64,000 nt of DNA, from positions 10,827-74,826 of the forward strand of contig CAVUMX010000002.1 of assembly GCA_963742725.1 (NCBI GenBank), written 5' to 3'. A program made the position numbers and the translations under genes. Below are positions 1 through 8,494 of this stretch, piece by piece; within the stretch, counting starts at the first letter, position 1; every line of letters starts with the position of its first letter. The notes beneath the pieces are model-generated. The model was not told the origin of the DNA and ran no database searches. It saw nothing but the letters and a program-made list of their open reading frames with translations. This DNA is from CAVVAL01 sp963742725 (GTDB lineage: Bacteria; Actinomycetota; Actinomycetes; Mycobacteriales; Cryptosporangiaceae).

Positions 1-1134
1 TGGCACTCGGGCGGCGCCCGCCTCGCCGAGGGTGTCGAGGCGCTGGACGCCGTCGGCCAGGTGTTCGCCGCCATGGTCCGCGCGTCCGGACGGGTACCGC
101 AGATCTCGGTCGTGCTCGGCCCGGCCGCCGGTGGCGCCGCGTACGGTCCCGCGCTCACCGACCTGGTCATCATGGGTCCGGGCGGGCGGGTGTTCGTCAC
201 GGGTCCGGAGGTCGTCCGGTCCGTCACGGGCGAGCAGGTCGACATGGAACGCCTCGGCGGGCCGGAACCGCACGGCCGTCGCTCGGGCGTCGTCCACGTC
301 ACGACCAAGACCGACGAGGACGCGCTGGCCCGCGCGCGTGAACTCGCCGCGCTGCTGGGCAACCAGGGCCGCCTCAGCCCCGCCGACATCGTCGACGGCG
401 AGGACCTGTCGGAGAAGCTGCCGGAGCAGGCCAACCGCGCCTACGACGTGCACCCGCTGGTCAACACCGTCCTTGATGGTCCGGGCGTGGAGCTGCACGC
501 CAAGTGGGCGCCGAACGTCGTCACGTCGCTCGGCCGGATGGCCGGCCGCACGGTCGGCGTCATCGCGAACAACCCGATGCGGCTCGGCGGCTGCCTCGAC
601 TCGATCTCCGCGGAGAAGGCGGCGCGCTTCGTCCGGATGTGCGACTCGCTCGGCGTGCCGCTGGTCGTCCTCGTCGACGTGCCCGGGTACCTGCCCGGCG
701 TCGGCCAGGAGTGGGACGGCGTCGTCCGGCGCGGCGCCAAGCTGCTGCACGCGTTCGCCGAGGCCGTCGTGCCCCGCGTGACGCTCGTGACCCGCAAGGC
801 GTACGGCGGCGCGTACATCGCGATGAACTCCCGGTCGCTCGGCGCCACCGCCGTGTACGCCTGGCCGGGTGCCGAGGTCGCCGTCATGGGCGCGTCGGCC
901 GCCGTCAACATCCTGCACCGCAAGAAGCTGGCCGCCGCCCCCGCCGAGGACCGCGAGGCTTTGCGCGAGCACCTGGTCAGCGAGCACGGGCGGATCGCCG
1001 GTGGCGTCAACCGGGCGCTGGAACTCGGCGTCGTGGACGACGTGATAAAGCCGACCGAGACCCGCCGCCGCATCGCCGAGGCCCTGGCCGGCGCCCCCGC
1101 CGCGCGCGGCGCCCACGGCAACATCCCGCTGTAG
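1..1134 (+). CDS. accD: Acyl-CoA carboxylase beta (carboxyltransferase) subunit, 5' end outside window
   Basis: Carboxyltransferase subunit of a biotin-dependent acyl-CoA carboxylase (AccD/PccB family). It moves carboxyl from carboxybiotin onto acetyl- or propionyl-CoA in the cytoplasm. The reading frame is open from base 1, so the N-terminus is missing; 377 residues are visible against a usual 450-540. Seen: GGARLAEG (oxyanion region of the N-terminal crotonase-like half), GPAAGGAAYGPALTD, the C-terminal half with GVPLVVLVDVPGYLPG and RKAYGGAYIAMNSR, AWPGAEVAVMGA, and the family-typical HGNIPL tail just before the TAG. Which acyl-CoA it prefers cannot be told from what is visible. No biotin carboxylase gene is in the window. 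It converges on the hexosaminidase gene, with a 46-nt palindrome between the two stops. Confidence 0.93.
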   Translation, partial: WHSGGARLAEGVEALDAVGQVFAAMVRASGRVPQISVVLGPAAGGAAYGPALTDLVIMGPGGRVFVTGPEVVRSVTGEQVDMERLGGPEPHGRRSGVVHVTTKTDEDALARARELAALLGNQGRLSPADIVDGEDLSEKLPEQANRAYDVHPLVNTVLDGPGVELHAKWAPNVVTSLGRMAGRTVGVIANNPMRLGGCLDSISAEKAARFVRMCDSLGVPLVVLVDVPGYLPGVGQEWDGVVRRGAKLLHAFAEAVVPRVTLVTRKAYGGAYIAMNSRSLGATAVYAWPGAEVAVMGASAAVNILHRKKLAAAPAEDREALREHLVSEHGRIAGGVNRALELGVVDDVIKPTETRRRIAEALAGAPAARGAHGNIPL

Positions 1135-1144
1135 GTCTCTCCGG

Positions 1145-1190
1145 TTTGGGCGTCATCTTGGTGGCTATAGCCACCAAGATGACGCCCAAA
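1145..1190. repeat. Family B palindrome, copy 1 (perfect 46-nt palindrome)
   Basis: A perfect 23+23 palindrome with outer arms TTTGGGCGTCATCTTGG and a centre TGGCTATAGCCA. It shares its 17+12+17 layout, TTTGGGCG ends and central CTAT with copies at 18494-18539 and 41870-41915. It lies 10 nt after the accD stop and 25 nt before the stop of the convergent hexosaminidase gene, so it could act as a two-way terminator. There is no T-tract of the classical intrinsic kind. Confidence 0.85.
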
Positions 1191-1215
1191 TGCCGTTGGG
1201 GGCGCGCCCGGCGCG

Positions 1216-2895
1216 TTAGCGGCAGGAGGTGCGCGGGAGGCCGTTCACCGGGACGGGCGAGCGGCCGGTGGCGCGGGCCTTGCCGGCGATGACCGCCGCG
1301 ATGGCGTCCAGGGAGGCCGGGACCCCGCTGTAGGACGCCAGCAGGACGGGCGATCGCGCGGTGGACAGCAGGTACGGGGTGTCCAGCGAGACGGTGATGC
1401 CGGCCGGCTTCAGGGCCTTGGCGTCGTCGCCGTACCCGACGAGGTGGATGATCTCGCCGTCCCCGATCCGGACGCCGTTGCGCCGCAGCGCCGCCGCCAG
1501 CGCGTCGCGGTGCCGCGCGGTGGCGCCGGTGACGGTGACGGGCTGGCGGATCAGCGGTGCGCCGCAGCTCCCCCGGAACTGGGTCACGGCGGCCGTGGCG
1601 GCGGCGGCCACGGCGGTGCGGTTGGCCGGGGTGGCGACCACGCTCATGGCCGGCTGGCCGGCGGTGGCGAGGCGCTGCTTGAGCGTGAGGATCCTGGTCA
1701 CCGATGCGACGAGCGTCGCCCGGGGCAGCCGCCCGGTCTGCACCGCGCGGAGCAGGCTCTGCTGGGCGGCGCCGATGTCCGGCGGCATGAGCAGGATGTC
1801 GTTGCCGGCGAGCACCGCGCGGACCGCCGCCTCACCGGCCGGGTACCGCTTGGTGATCGCGCCCATGTTCAGCGCGTCGCTGACGATGACGCCCTTGAAG
1901 CCCAGCTCGTCCCGGAGCAGGCCGGTGAGGACCTTGCGGCTGAGCGTCGCCGGGGTGCCGGGGTCGACCGCGCGGACGTCCAGGTGGCCGGTCATGATCA
2001 GCGACGCCCCGGCGGCGATGCCGCTGCGGAACGGCGCCACGTCGCCGGCCAGGAGCTGCGGGCGCGCCTGCTTGAGGACGGGCAGTTCCTCGTGGCTGTC
2101 GGTGCCGGTGTGGCCGTGGCCAGGGAAGTGTTTGAGCGCGGTGGCGACGCCCGCCTGCTCGTATCCCCGGACGGACGCGGCTACCCGCTGCCCGACGAGC
2201 GCCGGGTCGGCGCCGAAGGACCGCGATCCGATGACGTAGTTGGAGGCGCCGCTGGTGACGTCGGCGACCGGCGCGAAGTCGACGTTGATGCCGAGCGCGG
2301 CGAGTTCCGTCCCGGAGACCCGGCTGGCGGCCTCGGTCAGCTTCGGGTCGGTGGCCGCGCCGAACGCCATGGCGGACGGCAGGAGCGTGACACCGTCCCG
2401 GACCCGGGTCACGGTGCCGTGTTCCTGGTCGGTGCCGATCAGGATGGGCGCGGCGGCCGGCAGGGAACGGGCGGCGCTCTGGAGGCCGCTGGTCAGTGCG
2501 CGTACCTGGGCCGGCGAGTCGATGTTGGACGTCGGGTTCGTGCCGGCGGTGGCGTCCCCGCTCGCGCGGCGCACGAGGATGAGCCCGCCGAGCCGGTACT
2601 TGGCGACGAGCTGGGCGGGCGTGTCGACGCCGCCGATGCGCTGGTTGCCGTCGCGAGAGCCGGCGCTGACCTTGACGGCGTCGTTGCCGTAGGCGAACGG
2701 CATGAGCATCTGCCCGACGAGGTCGAGGTCGCTCAGGGCCGCCGCGGCCGCTGCCGGGTCAGCGGGGGCCGACAGGGGCGCGGCGGGCGGCGAGCTGGGC
2801 GGGTTCTCGGGTTTCGCGCTCCCGGCGGCGTCGCCGGACGAGCATGCGGACACCGCGAGTACCGCACCGAGCGCCACGACACGTACGAAAGTCAC
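1216..2895 (-). CDS. nagZ: Beta-N-acetylhexosaminidase, NagZ-type GH3 lipoprotein
   Basis: Glycoside hydrolase family 3 enzyme, 559 residues, expected to cleave terminal beta-GlcNAc from peptidoglycan fragments or chitooligosaccharides outside the membrane. The GTG at 2895 is chosen because it places a signal peptide (VTFVRVVALGAVLAVSAC) with a lipobox VSAC at the N-terminus, followed by a Ser/Pro/Ala-rich linker. The NagZ signature KHFPGHGHTGTDSH lies at about residues 256-270 and the nucleophile region VIVSDALNMGAI at about 335-346. A C-terminal domain of about 150 residues follows the TIM barrel, as in Gram-positive two-domain NagZ. The upstream Shine-Dalgarno is weak. The gene converges on accD. 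Confidence 0.9.
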   Translation of the reverse strand: MTFVRVVALGAVLAVSACSSGDAAGSAKPENPPSSPPAAPLSAPADPAAAAAALSDLDLVGQMLMPFAYGNDAVKVSAGSRDGNQRIGGVDTPAQLVAKYRLGGLILVRRASGDATAGTNPTSNIDSPAQVRALTSGLQSAARSLPAAAPILIGTDQEHGTVTRVRDGVTLLPSAMAFGAATDPKLTEAASRVSGTELAALGINVDFAPVADVTSGASNYVIGSRSFGADPALVGQRVAASVRGYEQAGVATALKHFPGHGHTGTDSHEELPVLKQARPQLLAGDVAPFRSGIAAGASLIMTGHLDVRAVDPGTPATLSRKVLTGLLRDELGFKGVIVSDALNMGAITKRYPAGEAAVRAVLAGNDILLMPPDIGAAQQSLLRAVQTGRLPRATLVASVTRILTLKQRLATAGQPAMSVVATPANRTAVAAAATAAVTQFRGSCGAPLIRQPVTVTGATARHRDALAAALRRNGVRIGDGEIIHLVGYGDDAKALKPAGITVSLDTPYLLSTARSPVLLASYSGVPASLDAIAAVIAGKARATGRSPVPVNGLPRTSCR

Positions 2896-3042
2896 CGCAC
2901 TAGGACACCATCCGGGCGCCACCCCGTCGAATCGGGGGGCTCGGCACACCCACGACCACGCCAGCCGGCGACCGTGAGATAGCCCCAGCCGACCGTCCTG
3001 AGAAACCGCTTGAAGGCAGTTGATCGTCGCTCTAAACCTGGA

Positions 3043-3140
3043 GCCCGCTGAGGTGCGCGTATCGCCGCATTCGCACAAGCCGACGCGTGCTCAGGCACGC
3101 AAGGCGCGGAGAAGGCGGTGAGACGTGTGCCTCAGCGGGC
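3043..3140. other. Long-range inverted repeat enclosing two small hairpins; possible structured RNA
   Basis: The 11-nt arms GCCCGCTGAGG (3043-3053) and CCTCAGCGGGC (3130-3140) are exact reverse complements. Between them lie GTGCG...CGCAC and GCGTGC-TCAG-GCACGC hairpins. The element starts 6 nt beyond the DUF3145 stop and ends about 150 nt upstream of the nagZ start, in a 250-nt gene-free stretch. It could be a DUF3145 terminator, a nagZ leader or a small RNA; it fits no riboswitch class I know. Confidence 0.4.
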
Positions 3141-3145
3141 CGCAA

Positions 3146-3637
3146 TCACCCGACCTGGTGGAGCCAGGTGACTGGGGCGCCTTCGCCGGCGTGGCGGTAG
3201 GCCTCCAACTCCATGTCCCAGGCGGCACCGAGGAGCTTTTCGAGGCCGTGGGCGAGTGCTTCGGGGCCGCTGGCGGTGGCGAGGAGGCTGCGGATGCGGT
3301 CTTCGGAGACGAGGACGTCGCCGTTGGCGCTCATGGTGCTGCGGTGGATGCCGCGGCTGGGGACGTAGGCGATGCGTTCGCCGTCGACGCCGGGGCTGGC
3401 TTCTTCGGTGACTTCGAAGCGGATCATGGACCAGGCACGGAGTGCGGAGGCGAGTTCGCCGCCGGTGCCGACGCGGCCGGACCACTGGCATTCGGTGCGT
3501 AGGGCAGTCTGGTCCGCGGGCTGTGAGGTCCACTCCATGCGTACGGGCACGCCAAGTACCCGCGCCACCGCCCACTCGACATGGGCGCAGACGGCCGGCG
3601 GGCAGGAGTGGACGTAAAGAACGCCACGAGCAGCCAC
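3146..3637 (-). CDS. DUF3145 family protein
   Basis: A 163-residue cytoplasmic protein of the actinobacterial DUF3145 family, function unknown. Recognised from the family's characteristic opening ARGVLYVHSCPPAVCAHVEW, the GVPVRMEWTSQP segment and the C-terminal half around LEKLLGAAWDMELEAYRHAG. The start is GTG at 3637, with GGGAGG five bases upstream. It has no signal peptide or membrane segment. It stands alone in its operon; its neighbours (nagZ and a potassium channel) give no functional hint. Confidence 0.85.
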   Translation of the reverse strand: MAARGVLYVHSCPPAVCAHVEWAVARVLGVPVRMEWTSQPADQTALRTECQWSGRVGTGGELASALRAWSMIRFEVTEEASPGVDGERIAYVPSRGIHRSTMSANGDVLVSEDRIRSLLATASGPEALAHGLEKLLGAAWDMELEAYRHAGEGAPVTWLHQVG

Positions 3638-3733
3638 GTGGACCTCCCGGTGAGACGAGGTACGCCTTCCCCAACGACCTCTTCACCGTTTGGCTGTCAC
3701 CCATGATGCACGTGGGGCTGCTGTTCCGCCAGC

Positions 3734-4645
3734 CTATCCAGGCCGTTTCCCCTCCTCGCGCGTAGCCGCGACGGCCGATTCGAGCGTAGCCAAACGGGCG
3801 GAGATGTCACGTAGGGCGGCGATCAACGCGCCGTGGTTGTTCTCGGCGTCGTCGATGCGTGCTTCGACCTCGTCGACGGATTCGGCGACGTCCTCGACGG
3901 ATTCGGACATTTCCTCGACGTCCTGCTCGACGCGTTCGACGGCGGACTCGACGCTCTGGAACTGCCCGACGAACCACGCGGCGATGCTGGCGGTGAGGAC
4001 GCCGAGGACGGCGATCCCGGACATCATGAGCACGGCCGCCATGAGCCGGCCCTGTCCCGTGACGGGGAACCGGTCGCCGTAGCCGACGGTGGTCATGGTG
4101 GTGAGCGCCCACCAGAGGGCGTCGCCGAAGGATTTGATGTTGGCGTCGGGGTCGGTCCGTTCGACTTCGAGCACGGTGAGAGCGCCCGCGAACAGCACGC
4201 CCACCGCCAGGAAGGCGGTGTAGGTGCTGGTGCGGACCTGGAGGCTCTGGCGCGAGAGCCGGCTGGCCATGCTGACGACACCGAGCAGCCGGAAGAGCCG
4301 CAGGACGATGAGCAGGCGGAGGCTCCGCAGCGGGGGCACGAGGACGACGACGAGGTCGGGGATGTGGGTCCGGACGAATCGCCAGCGGTCCGGGGCGAGC
4401 GCCAGCCGGATCAGGTACTCCACGACGAAGATGACCCAGATGATGATGTCGGCCCACTGGATCGTCGTGTCCAGCCAGGGCGGAAGGTCGCGGTCGATCA
4501 GCGGCCACACGAGGACCACGAGGAAGACCACGGCGAGCGCGAGCATCCAGTTGTCGGTCCGGTCGACGAACCGCTCGTAGGCGCCGCTCGCCCGGGCGCG
4601 GTCCAGCCGGGCCAGCAGGCTCCGCGGCGGCTCTGTGCTCACCAT
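3734..4645 (-). CDS. Voltage-gated-type potassium channel with C-terminal coiled coil
   Basis: Six-transmembrane ion channel, about 303 residues. S1 lies near residues 28-46. An S4-like helix with regularly spaced Arg (RSLRLLIVLRLFRLL) points to a voltage sensor. The pore loop carries the K+ selectivity filter TTVGYGDRFP at about residues 183-192, followed by S6 (AVLMMSGIAVLGVLTASIAA). The last 75 residues form a strongly heptad-like coiled coil rich in Glu, Val and Asp (VESAVERVEQDVEEMSESV), probably a tetramerisation or regulatory stalk instead of an RCK domain. ATG at 4645 or the adjacent GTG at 4642 could start it; neither has a strong ribosome site. Confidence 0.9.
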   Translation of the reverse strand: MVSTEPPRSLLARLDRARASGAYERFVDRTDNWMLALAVVFLVVLVWPLIDRDLPPWLDTTIQWADIIIWVIFVVEYLIRLALAPDRWRFVRTHIPDLVVVLVPPLRSLRLLIVLRLFRLLGVVSMASRLSRQSLQVRTSTYTAFLAVGVLFAGALTVLEVERTDPDANIKSFGDALWWALTTMTTVGYGDRFPVTGQGRLMAAVLMMSGIAVLGVLTASIAAWFVGQFQSVESAVERVEQDVEEMSESVEDVAESVDEVEARIDDAENNHGALIAALRDISARLATLESAVAATREEGKRPG

Positions 4646-4700
4646 GCAGCGACTATGCACCACCGTGACGTGTCTACATGCGGCTTTGGAGCATGGCGAG

Positions 4701-4742
4701 CCGGTCGGGTCGGCAGGCAAGGGTTCCGGTCGACCCGACCGG
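4701..4742. other. 12-bp inverted repeat upstream of the potassium channel
   Basis: Arms CCGGTCGGGTCG (4701-4712) and CGACCCGACCGG (4731-4742) pair perfectly around an 18-nt spacer. It is the only structure I see in the gene-poor stretch 4646-4932. It may be a terminator for the membrane-protein gene ending at 4933 or an operator for the channel gene starting 56 nt away. Short open frames here look spurious. Confidence 0.45.
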
Positions 4743-4932
4743 CGGCGTGTGGGCCAGTGCTGTGTCCTCTGGCGTTCGTGGGCCCGAGGCCGAGTTCAGC
4801 GCGGGGCTGCCAAGGCGGAGGAGGAGGTCGTGCCGTTGTTGCATGGCCGACTCTGCCGTGACACGTGACAACGCCGGCAGCGTCGGGCTGGGCCGGCCGA
4901 AGCCCTAGAACGTCAGAGGACACAGCACCTAC

Positions 4933-5604
4933 CTACTGCCCCATGGGCCGCAGCGGGGTGCGCATCTGTGCCATCGAGGCGCCGAGCGGCGAGGTGAACC
5001 CGCCGGACGGTGTGAGGAGGCTCGGTACCGGCGCGTAGACGGGCGCCGGGACGTACGACGGGCTGGGCACCGGCGCGGGCTCGGGCTGCTCCGCCGGCAC
5101 CGACACCGCGGCGACGGGCTCCGGCTCGACGATGGTCTCGGCCATCGCCTCGGCGTCGGCGGCGGCCTGGGCGGCGCGTTCGTACATCATGCCGGCCTGG
5201 TGCGCGATGGCCCCGACGATGCCCGGCACGACCGGCAGCAGCCAGCTCGCGACGAAGCCGACGCCGTTGGCCGCGTGGACCACGAGGACCGCCGCGGCCG
5301 CGGCACCGAATCCCTTGACCAGTGCCCGCCAGACGGCGCGGCCGGTGTCGACCGCGGCGAATCCGGCGAAGGTGTGGAGGGCCTTGGCGTCCTTGCGCCC
5401 GAACGTCACGCCGGCGACCCCGGCGGTAACGGACGCTCCCAGGACGGCAGCCCAGAGGTGGCTCCCTGTGGTGGCGGCTACCAGGGCGATCGTGAGGATG
5501 CCGCAGCCGGCGGCGATGCCGGCCCGTATCCAGTCACTGCGTTCGCCCGGGTACCAGTAGTACTTCGTGATGCCGCCGCTCGCTGGTTTCGCAAACCTTC
5601 CCAT
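4933..5604 (-). CDS. Membrane protein of unknown function, Pro-rich tail
   Basis: A 223-residue protein that I do not recognise. Residues 1-20 contain the polar GGITKYYWYPGERSDW. Two to three hydrophobic segments follow (IAAGCGILTIALVAATTG, LWAAVLGASVTAGVAGVTFG, and a long Ala/Val-rich stretch AAAAAVLVVHAANGVGFVAS). The C-terminal 70 residues are Ala/Glu/Pro-rich and probably disordered (PEPVAAVSVPAEQPEPAPVP). ATG at 5604 (MGRFAKPASGG) is preferred over the in-frame GTG at 5649 because GGGGTGGG stands just upstream of it. A role in the cell envelope is only an inference from the topology. Confidence 0.7.
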   Translation of the reverse strand: MGRFAKPASGGITKYYWYPGERSDWIRAGIAAGCGILTIALVAATTGSHLWAAVLGASVTAGVAGVTFGRKDAKALHTFAGFAAVDTGRAVWRALVKGFGAAAAAVLVVHAANGVGFVASWLLPVVPGIVGAIAHQAGMMYERAAQAAADAEAMAETIVEPEPVAAVSVPAEQPEPAPVPSPSYVPAPVYAPVPSLLTPSGGFTSPLGASMAQMRTPLRPMGQ

Positions 5605-5727
5605 CTGGCCCACCCCGGTCTCGGTACCAATGTCACGGAAAGTGTTCACACCATTCTGTTCTGTAATCGCCAGGCGTGTAAAGTGGCGACTGGCGAGTAA
5701 CTTAGGTGAGCATAAGCTGGTCCGATT

Positions 5728-6126
5728 TCAACCAATTGATGCGCTCTGCTGGCGCCGGCTCCGTCGGGCGACCGCCGCAGCCCACCAGACCAGCGGAATC
5801 TGCAGCGGAAGGCGTGCCCAGGTGGCCACCTGGTAGCCGGTCGAGCCTCGCCCGGAGTCGAGCGCCATCTGGACGTTGGCCGGAAACACGGCCACGAAGA
5901 GAGCCGCCGTCGCCCATCCGCCGAACCGCCGCGTGCGCGGGTGGGCCACCAGCGCCGCACACGCCAGCTCCGCCGCGCCACTGGCCGCGACCAGCAGGTC
6001 CGGCTCGGGCAGCGCCTTCGGGACGATCCGTGTGAACGGCGCCGGGTTGGCGAAGTGCGCCACGCCCATGCCCGCCAGGAACCCCGCGAGCAACCACGGC
6101 GACGCGCTCTTCCAACGAGAAGACAT
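5728..6126 (-). CDS. DoxX-like small membrane protein
   Basis: A 132-residue integral membrane protein with four predicted hydrophobic segments. Its pattern (FLAGMGVAHFANPAPFTRIV, then GAAELACAALV, GWATAALFVAVFPANVQMAL and LPLQIPLVWWAAAVA) matches the DoxX/DoxD-like superfamily. Members of this group are often linked to redox or quinone chemistry but most are uncharacterised, so no reaction is assigned. The start ATG is at 6126. It is followed on the same strand by the unrelated gene ending at 4933, and transcription may be shared with the upstream beta-propeller gene (47-nt gap). Confidence 0.75.
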   Translation of the reverse strand: MSSRWKSASPWLLAGFLAGMGVAHFANPAPFTRIVPKALPEPDLLVAASGAAELACAALVAHPRTRRFGGWATAALFVAVFPANVQMALDSGRGSTGYQVATWARLPLQIPLVWWAAAVARRSRRQQSASIG

Positions 6127-6172
6127 GGGTCAGATCCTCGCCGAGAACGCGCCGCCGGGGAAGTGGGTGTGT

Positions 6173-8227
6173 CTAAAAAGGAATCCAGGACTGCTCGACG
6201 AGGCTCGTGACGCCGCCCGCCCGGAGACCGCTCGCCGACACCGTCCACAGGGTGTCGTCGATGACGAGCGAGCGCCGGATCGACGGGTCCTTCGCGGTGG
6301 CCGGGTGCCGGACGACGCCACGCTCCGTGAGCAAACCGTCCTTCAGTTCGAGGATGAGCGCGCCGGGATTCTGCGGTCCCGTGTGGAGCATGAGCGGGAT
6401 CACCAGCGTGCCCGTGCGGGGCCAGTACAGGAACGCGTGCGGGTCGAACTCCGCCTCCGAGCTGCTGTCGCGGACGTGGTGCTGCGCCACACGGCGCGGC
6501 TTCGCCGGATCGCTCACGTCGAACACGGACACCTGCGTGCCGAGCTGCCGCCCCTCCCCCGTCGCCTCCTGGCCGATGCCGATCAGCGTCTTGTCGTCCA
6601 CAGGGTGCAGGTAGGCCGAGTAGCCGTTGATCTTCAGCTCGCCGGTCACGCGCGGGCGGCGCGGATCACGCAGGTCGAGCGTGTAGACCGGGTCGGTCTG
6701 CCGGAACGTCACGACGTACCCGAGGTCGCCCGCGAACCGGACGGCGTAGATCCGCTCGCCCTTGCCGAGGCCGTCGACGCGTCCCACCTGCGTGAGGGTC
6801 CGGCCCTCGGCGCTGAGGACGTAGACGCTGCTCTGGGTCTGAGGCTGCGGCGGCGTCCGGGGTGGCGGCGAGTCCGCCTCGGGCGTCTTCCACAGCTCGG
6901 GCTGGTAGCGGGTGCTGGTGGTGGCGACGCGCAGGTGTCCGTCGTGCTCGGACATCGCGTACTGGTTCAGCAGCGCGCCGGGCACCGCGCCGGACGCGGA
7001 GTACCGGGGTCGGCCCGGCTTGCCGATGTCGAACTGGTGGATCTCGGTCTGCTCCACGGAGCCGCCCGGGCGCCGCTTCTGCGCCACCGGGTTGCCCCAG
7101 TCCCCGTGCGCGACGTAGAGGGTGGAACCGGTGGCGTAGACGGTCTCGCCGTCCGCCACGACCGTCAGCGGATCACCGCTGGTCAGCGCCTTGGCCAGGT
7201 CGAACGTGTACACCGTGAGCATCGTCTGGCCCGTGTACTCGGCCGGGCGGACGACGTCCCCGCAGCCGACGTGGCCCTTCTCCTTGCGGCCGCCCTGCTC
7301 CAGCTCGAACCGGGGCAGCCACTGCTCGGGCGTGGACTTCGCGACGACGTCACGGTTCTCCTTGTCGACCTGCGCCGGGTCCTTGACGCCGTCCGGGTAC
7401 CGGTACGGCAGGCGCGGACCGGACTTCACGACCACCCGCGCGGTGGCGCCGATCTGACGGGCGTCCAGGTAGGCCCCGTCGACCGTCAGCGAGCCGAGGA
7501 CGCGCGGGCTGCCGGCGAGGTCCACCAGCACCAGGCGCGAGCCGCCTATCTGCCCGGGGTGGGGCATGATGTCGGCCGGCATGCCCTGCCGCGCCAGGTC
7601 GTCCACCGGCATCGGGAACCCGTACTGCCGGTTCACGATCACCAGCGCGCGGTCCTTGTGCAGGAGCAGCTGCGACGCCGCGAAACCGTACGGGTCGCCG
7701 TCCTTGCCTCGCGCGAGATCCAGGTTCAGCGAGCCGGCGACGCGGCGGCTCTTCGCGTCGACCACCCGGAGGGTGCCGTCGACGACCGTGACAATCCGGC
7801 GGCCGTCCGTCTTCACGAGATCCGCCTCGTCGACGCCGGACTCGTGGTTGTTCGTCGTCGAATGGTCCAGGCTGGTGTCGCCGGCACGGTTGCCGGCGCG
7901 GTTGCCGGCGTTGTCGCCGCCCGGCGCCGCCGCCGCGTCCGGCACGGCCGGCTGGGGAGCACCCGCTATCGGGGCCTCCGGCATCGTGCCCTTCGCGGCG
8001 CCGTTCCGGTAGGCGAACTCGCCAAAGCCGACCCCGTGCTCGGCGGCCGCCTTGCGGAGCGCGTCCAGCGTCTCCTTGCACGAATCGAACGCGACGAGCC
8101 TGATCTGCGACGCGTCGATCTCAGAGGTGCGCTCCGTCGCGCGCGAATCCGTCGACGGGCCCGCCGTACACCCACTCGCCACGAGCACCAGCGCCAGCGC
8201 GCCTGCCATCCGGGTCATCATGCCCAT
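6173..8227 (-). CDS. Secreted beta-propeller domain lipoprotein
   Basis: A large exported protein, about 684 residues, belonging to the C-terminal beta-propeller family (COG4880-like). It opens with MGMMTRMAGALALVLVASGC, a signal peptide ending in a lipobox-like ASGC. After an N-terminal region of about 150 residues comes a propeller with repeated blade motifs: GRRIVTVVDGTLRVVDAKSR, SQLLLHKDRALVIVNRQYGF, RIYAVRFAGDLGYVVTFRQT and YSAYLHPVDDKTLIGIGQEA. Close relatives are secreted or cell-wall proteins of unknown role. Several Met codons (8227, 8221, 8218, 8209) could start it; the first is used here. The promoter region holds a family A palindrome and is shared with the divergent PHP gene. Confidence 0.8.
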   Translation of the reverse strand: MGMMTRMAGALALVLVASGCTAGPSTDSRATERTSEIDASQIRLVAFDSCKETLDALRKAAAEHGVGFGEFAYRNGAAKGTMPEAPIAGAPQPAVPDAAAAPGGDNAGNRAGNRAGDTSLDHSTTNNHESGVDEADLVKTDGRRIVTVVDGTLRVVDAKSRRVAGSLNLDLARGKDGDPYGFAASQLLLHKDRALVIVNRQYGFPMPVDDLARQGMPADIMPHPGQIGGSRLVLVDLAGSPRVLGSLTVDGAYLDARQIGATARVVVKSGPRLPYRYPDGVKDPAQVDKENRDVVAKSTPEQWLPRFELEQGGRKEKGHVGCGDVVRPAEYTGQTMLTVYTFDLAKALTSGDPLTVVADGETVYATGSTLYVAHGDWGNPVAQKRRPGGSVEQTEIHQFDIGKPGRPRYSASGAVPGALLNQYAMSEHDGHLRVATTSTRYQPELWKTPEADSPPPRTPPQPQTQSSVYVLSAEGRTLTQVGRVDGLGKGERIYAVRFAGDLGYVVTFRQTDPVYTLDLRDPRRPRVTGELKINGYSAYLHPVDDKTLIGIGQEATGEGRQLGTQVSVFDVSDPAKPRRVAQHHVRDSSSEAEFDPHAFLYWPRTGTLVIPLMLHTGPQNPGALILELKDGLLTERGVVRHPATAKDPSIRRSLVIDDTLWTVSASGLRAGGVTSLVEQSWIPF

Positions 8228-8357
8228 CCGACGCGAGCCGCGGGCCCGCGGTTCCCCGCGACCCGCACCGGCTGAGCGCCGTGTCGCGCGGGCGAAGCGC
8301 GCCGGTCCGCGGGCGGGGCGCGCCGAGCCGATGACGCGGGCGTTCGGCGCGGGCTGG

Positions 8358-8426
8358 CCCGCCGAGTTTCGGACTTTTGAGGGGTCGGCGCGAGTCACAA
8401 CCCTCAAAAGTCCGAAACTCGGCGGG
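8358..8426. repeat. Family A palindromic element, copy 1
   Basis: A 26-bp perfect inverted repeat whose arms contain TTTCGGACTTTTGAGGG, separated by a 17-nt spacer (8384-8400). It lies between the divergent beta-propeller and PHP genes. This is the only copy in which both outer ends read CCGAG; in the other four one end reads CCGAG and the other an ACT- or ACC-type variant. Confidence 0.9.
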
Positions 8427-8494
8427 GAGGCGTGCGGGCGGCGCGCGTGGCGGAACGCGGCGGGCGAGTGCGGCCGGCGCGTTACGGTACGGGC

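Noticed and set aside
1444..2982. Long plus-strand frame opposite nagZ
   Set aside because: Composition is Arg/Gly/Asp-rich without any domain, and the minus-strand product has a lipobox and a full GH3 signature.
3043..3140. c-di-GMP, c-di-AMP or cobalamin riboswitch at the DUF3145-nagZ gap
   Set aside because: The conserved cores of these classes are not present; only the general stem layout is riboswitch-like.
4635..4923. Small open frames on both strands between the potassium channel and the membrane-protein gene
   Set aside because: No ribosome site, no domain, unlikely composition; an inverted repeat explains the only structure there.
8358..8426. Family A elements as classical intrinsic terminators
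   Set aside because: Copy 1 lies between divergent genes where no transcript ends, and copy 4 lies inside a reading frame before fbpC, so termination alone cannot be their role.
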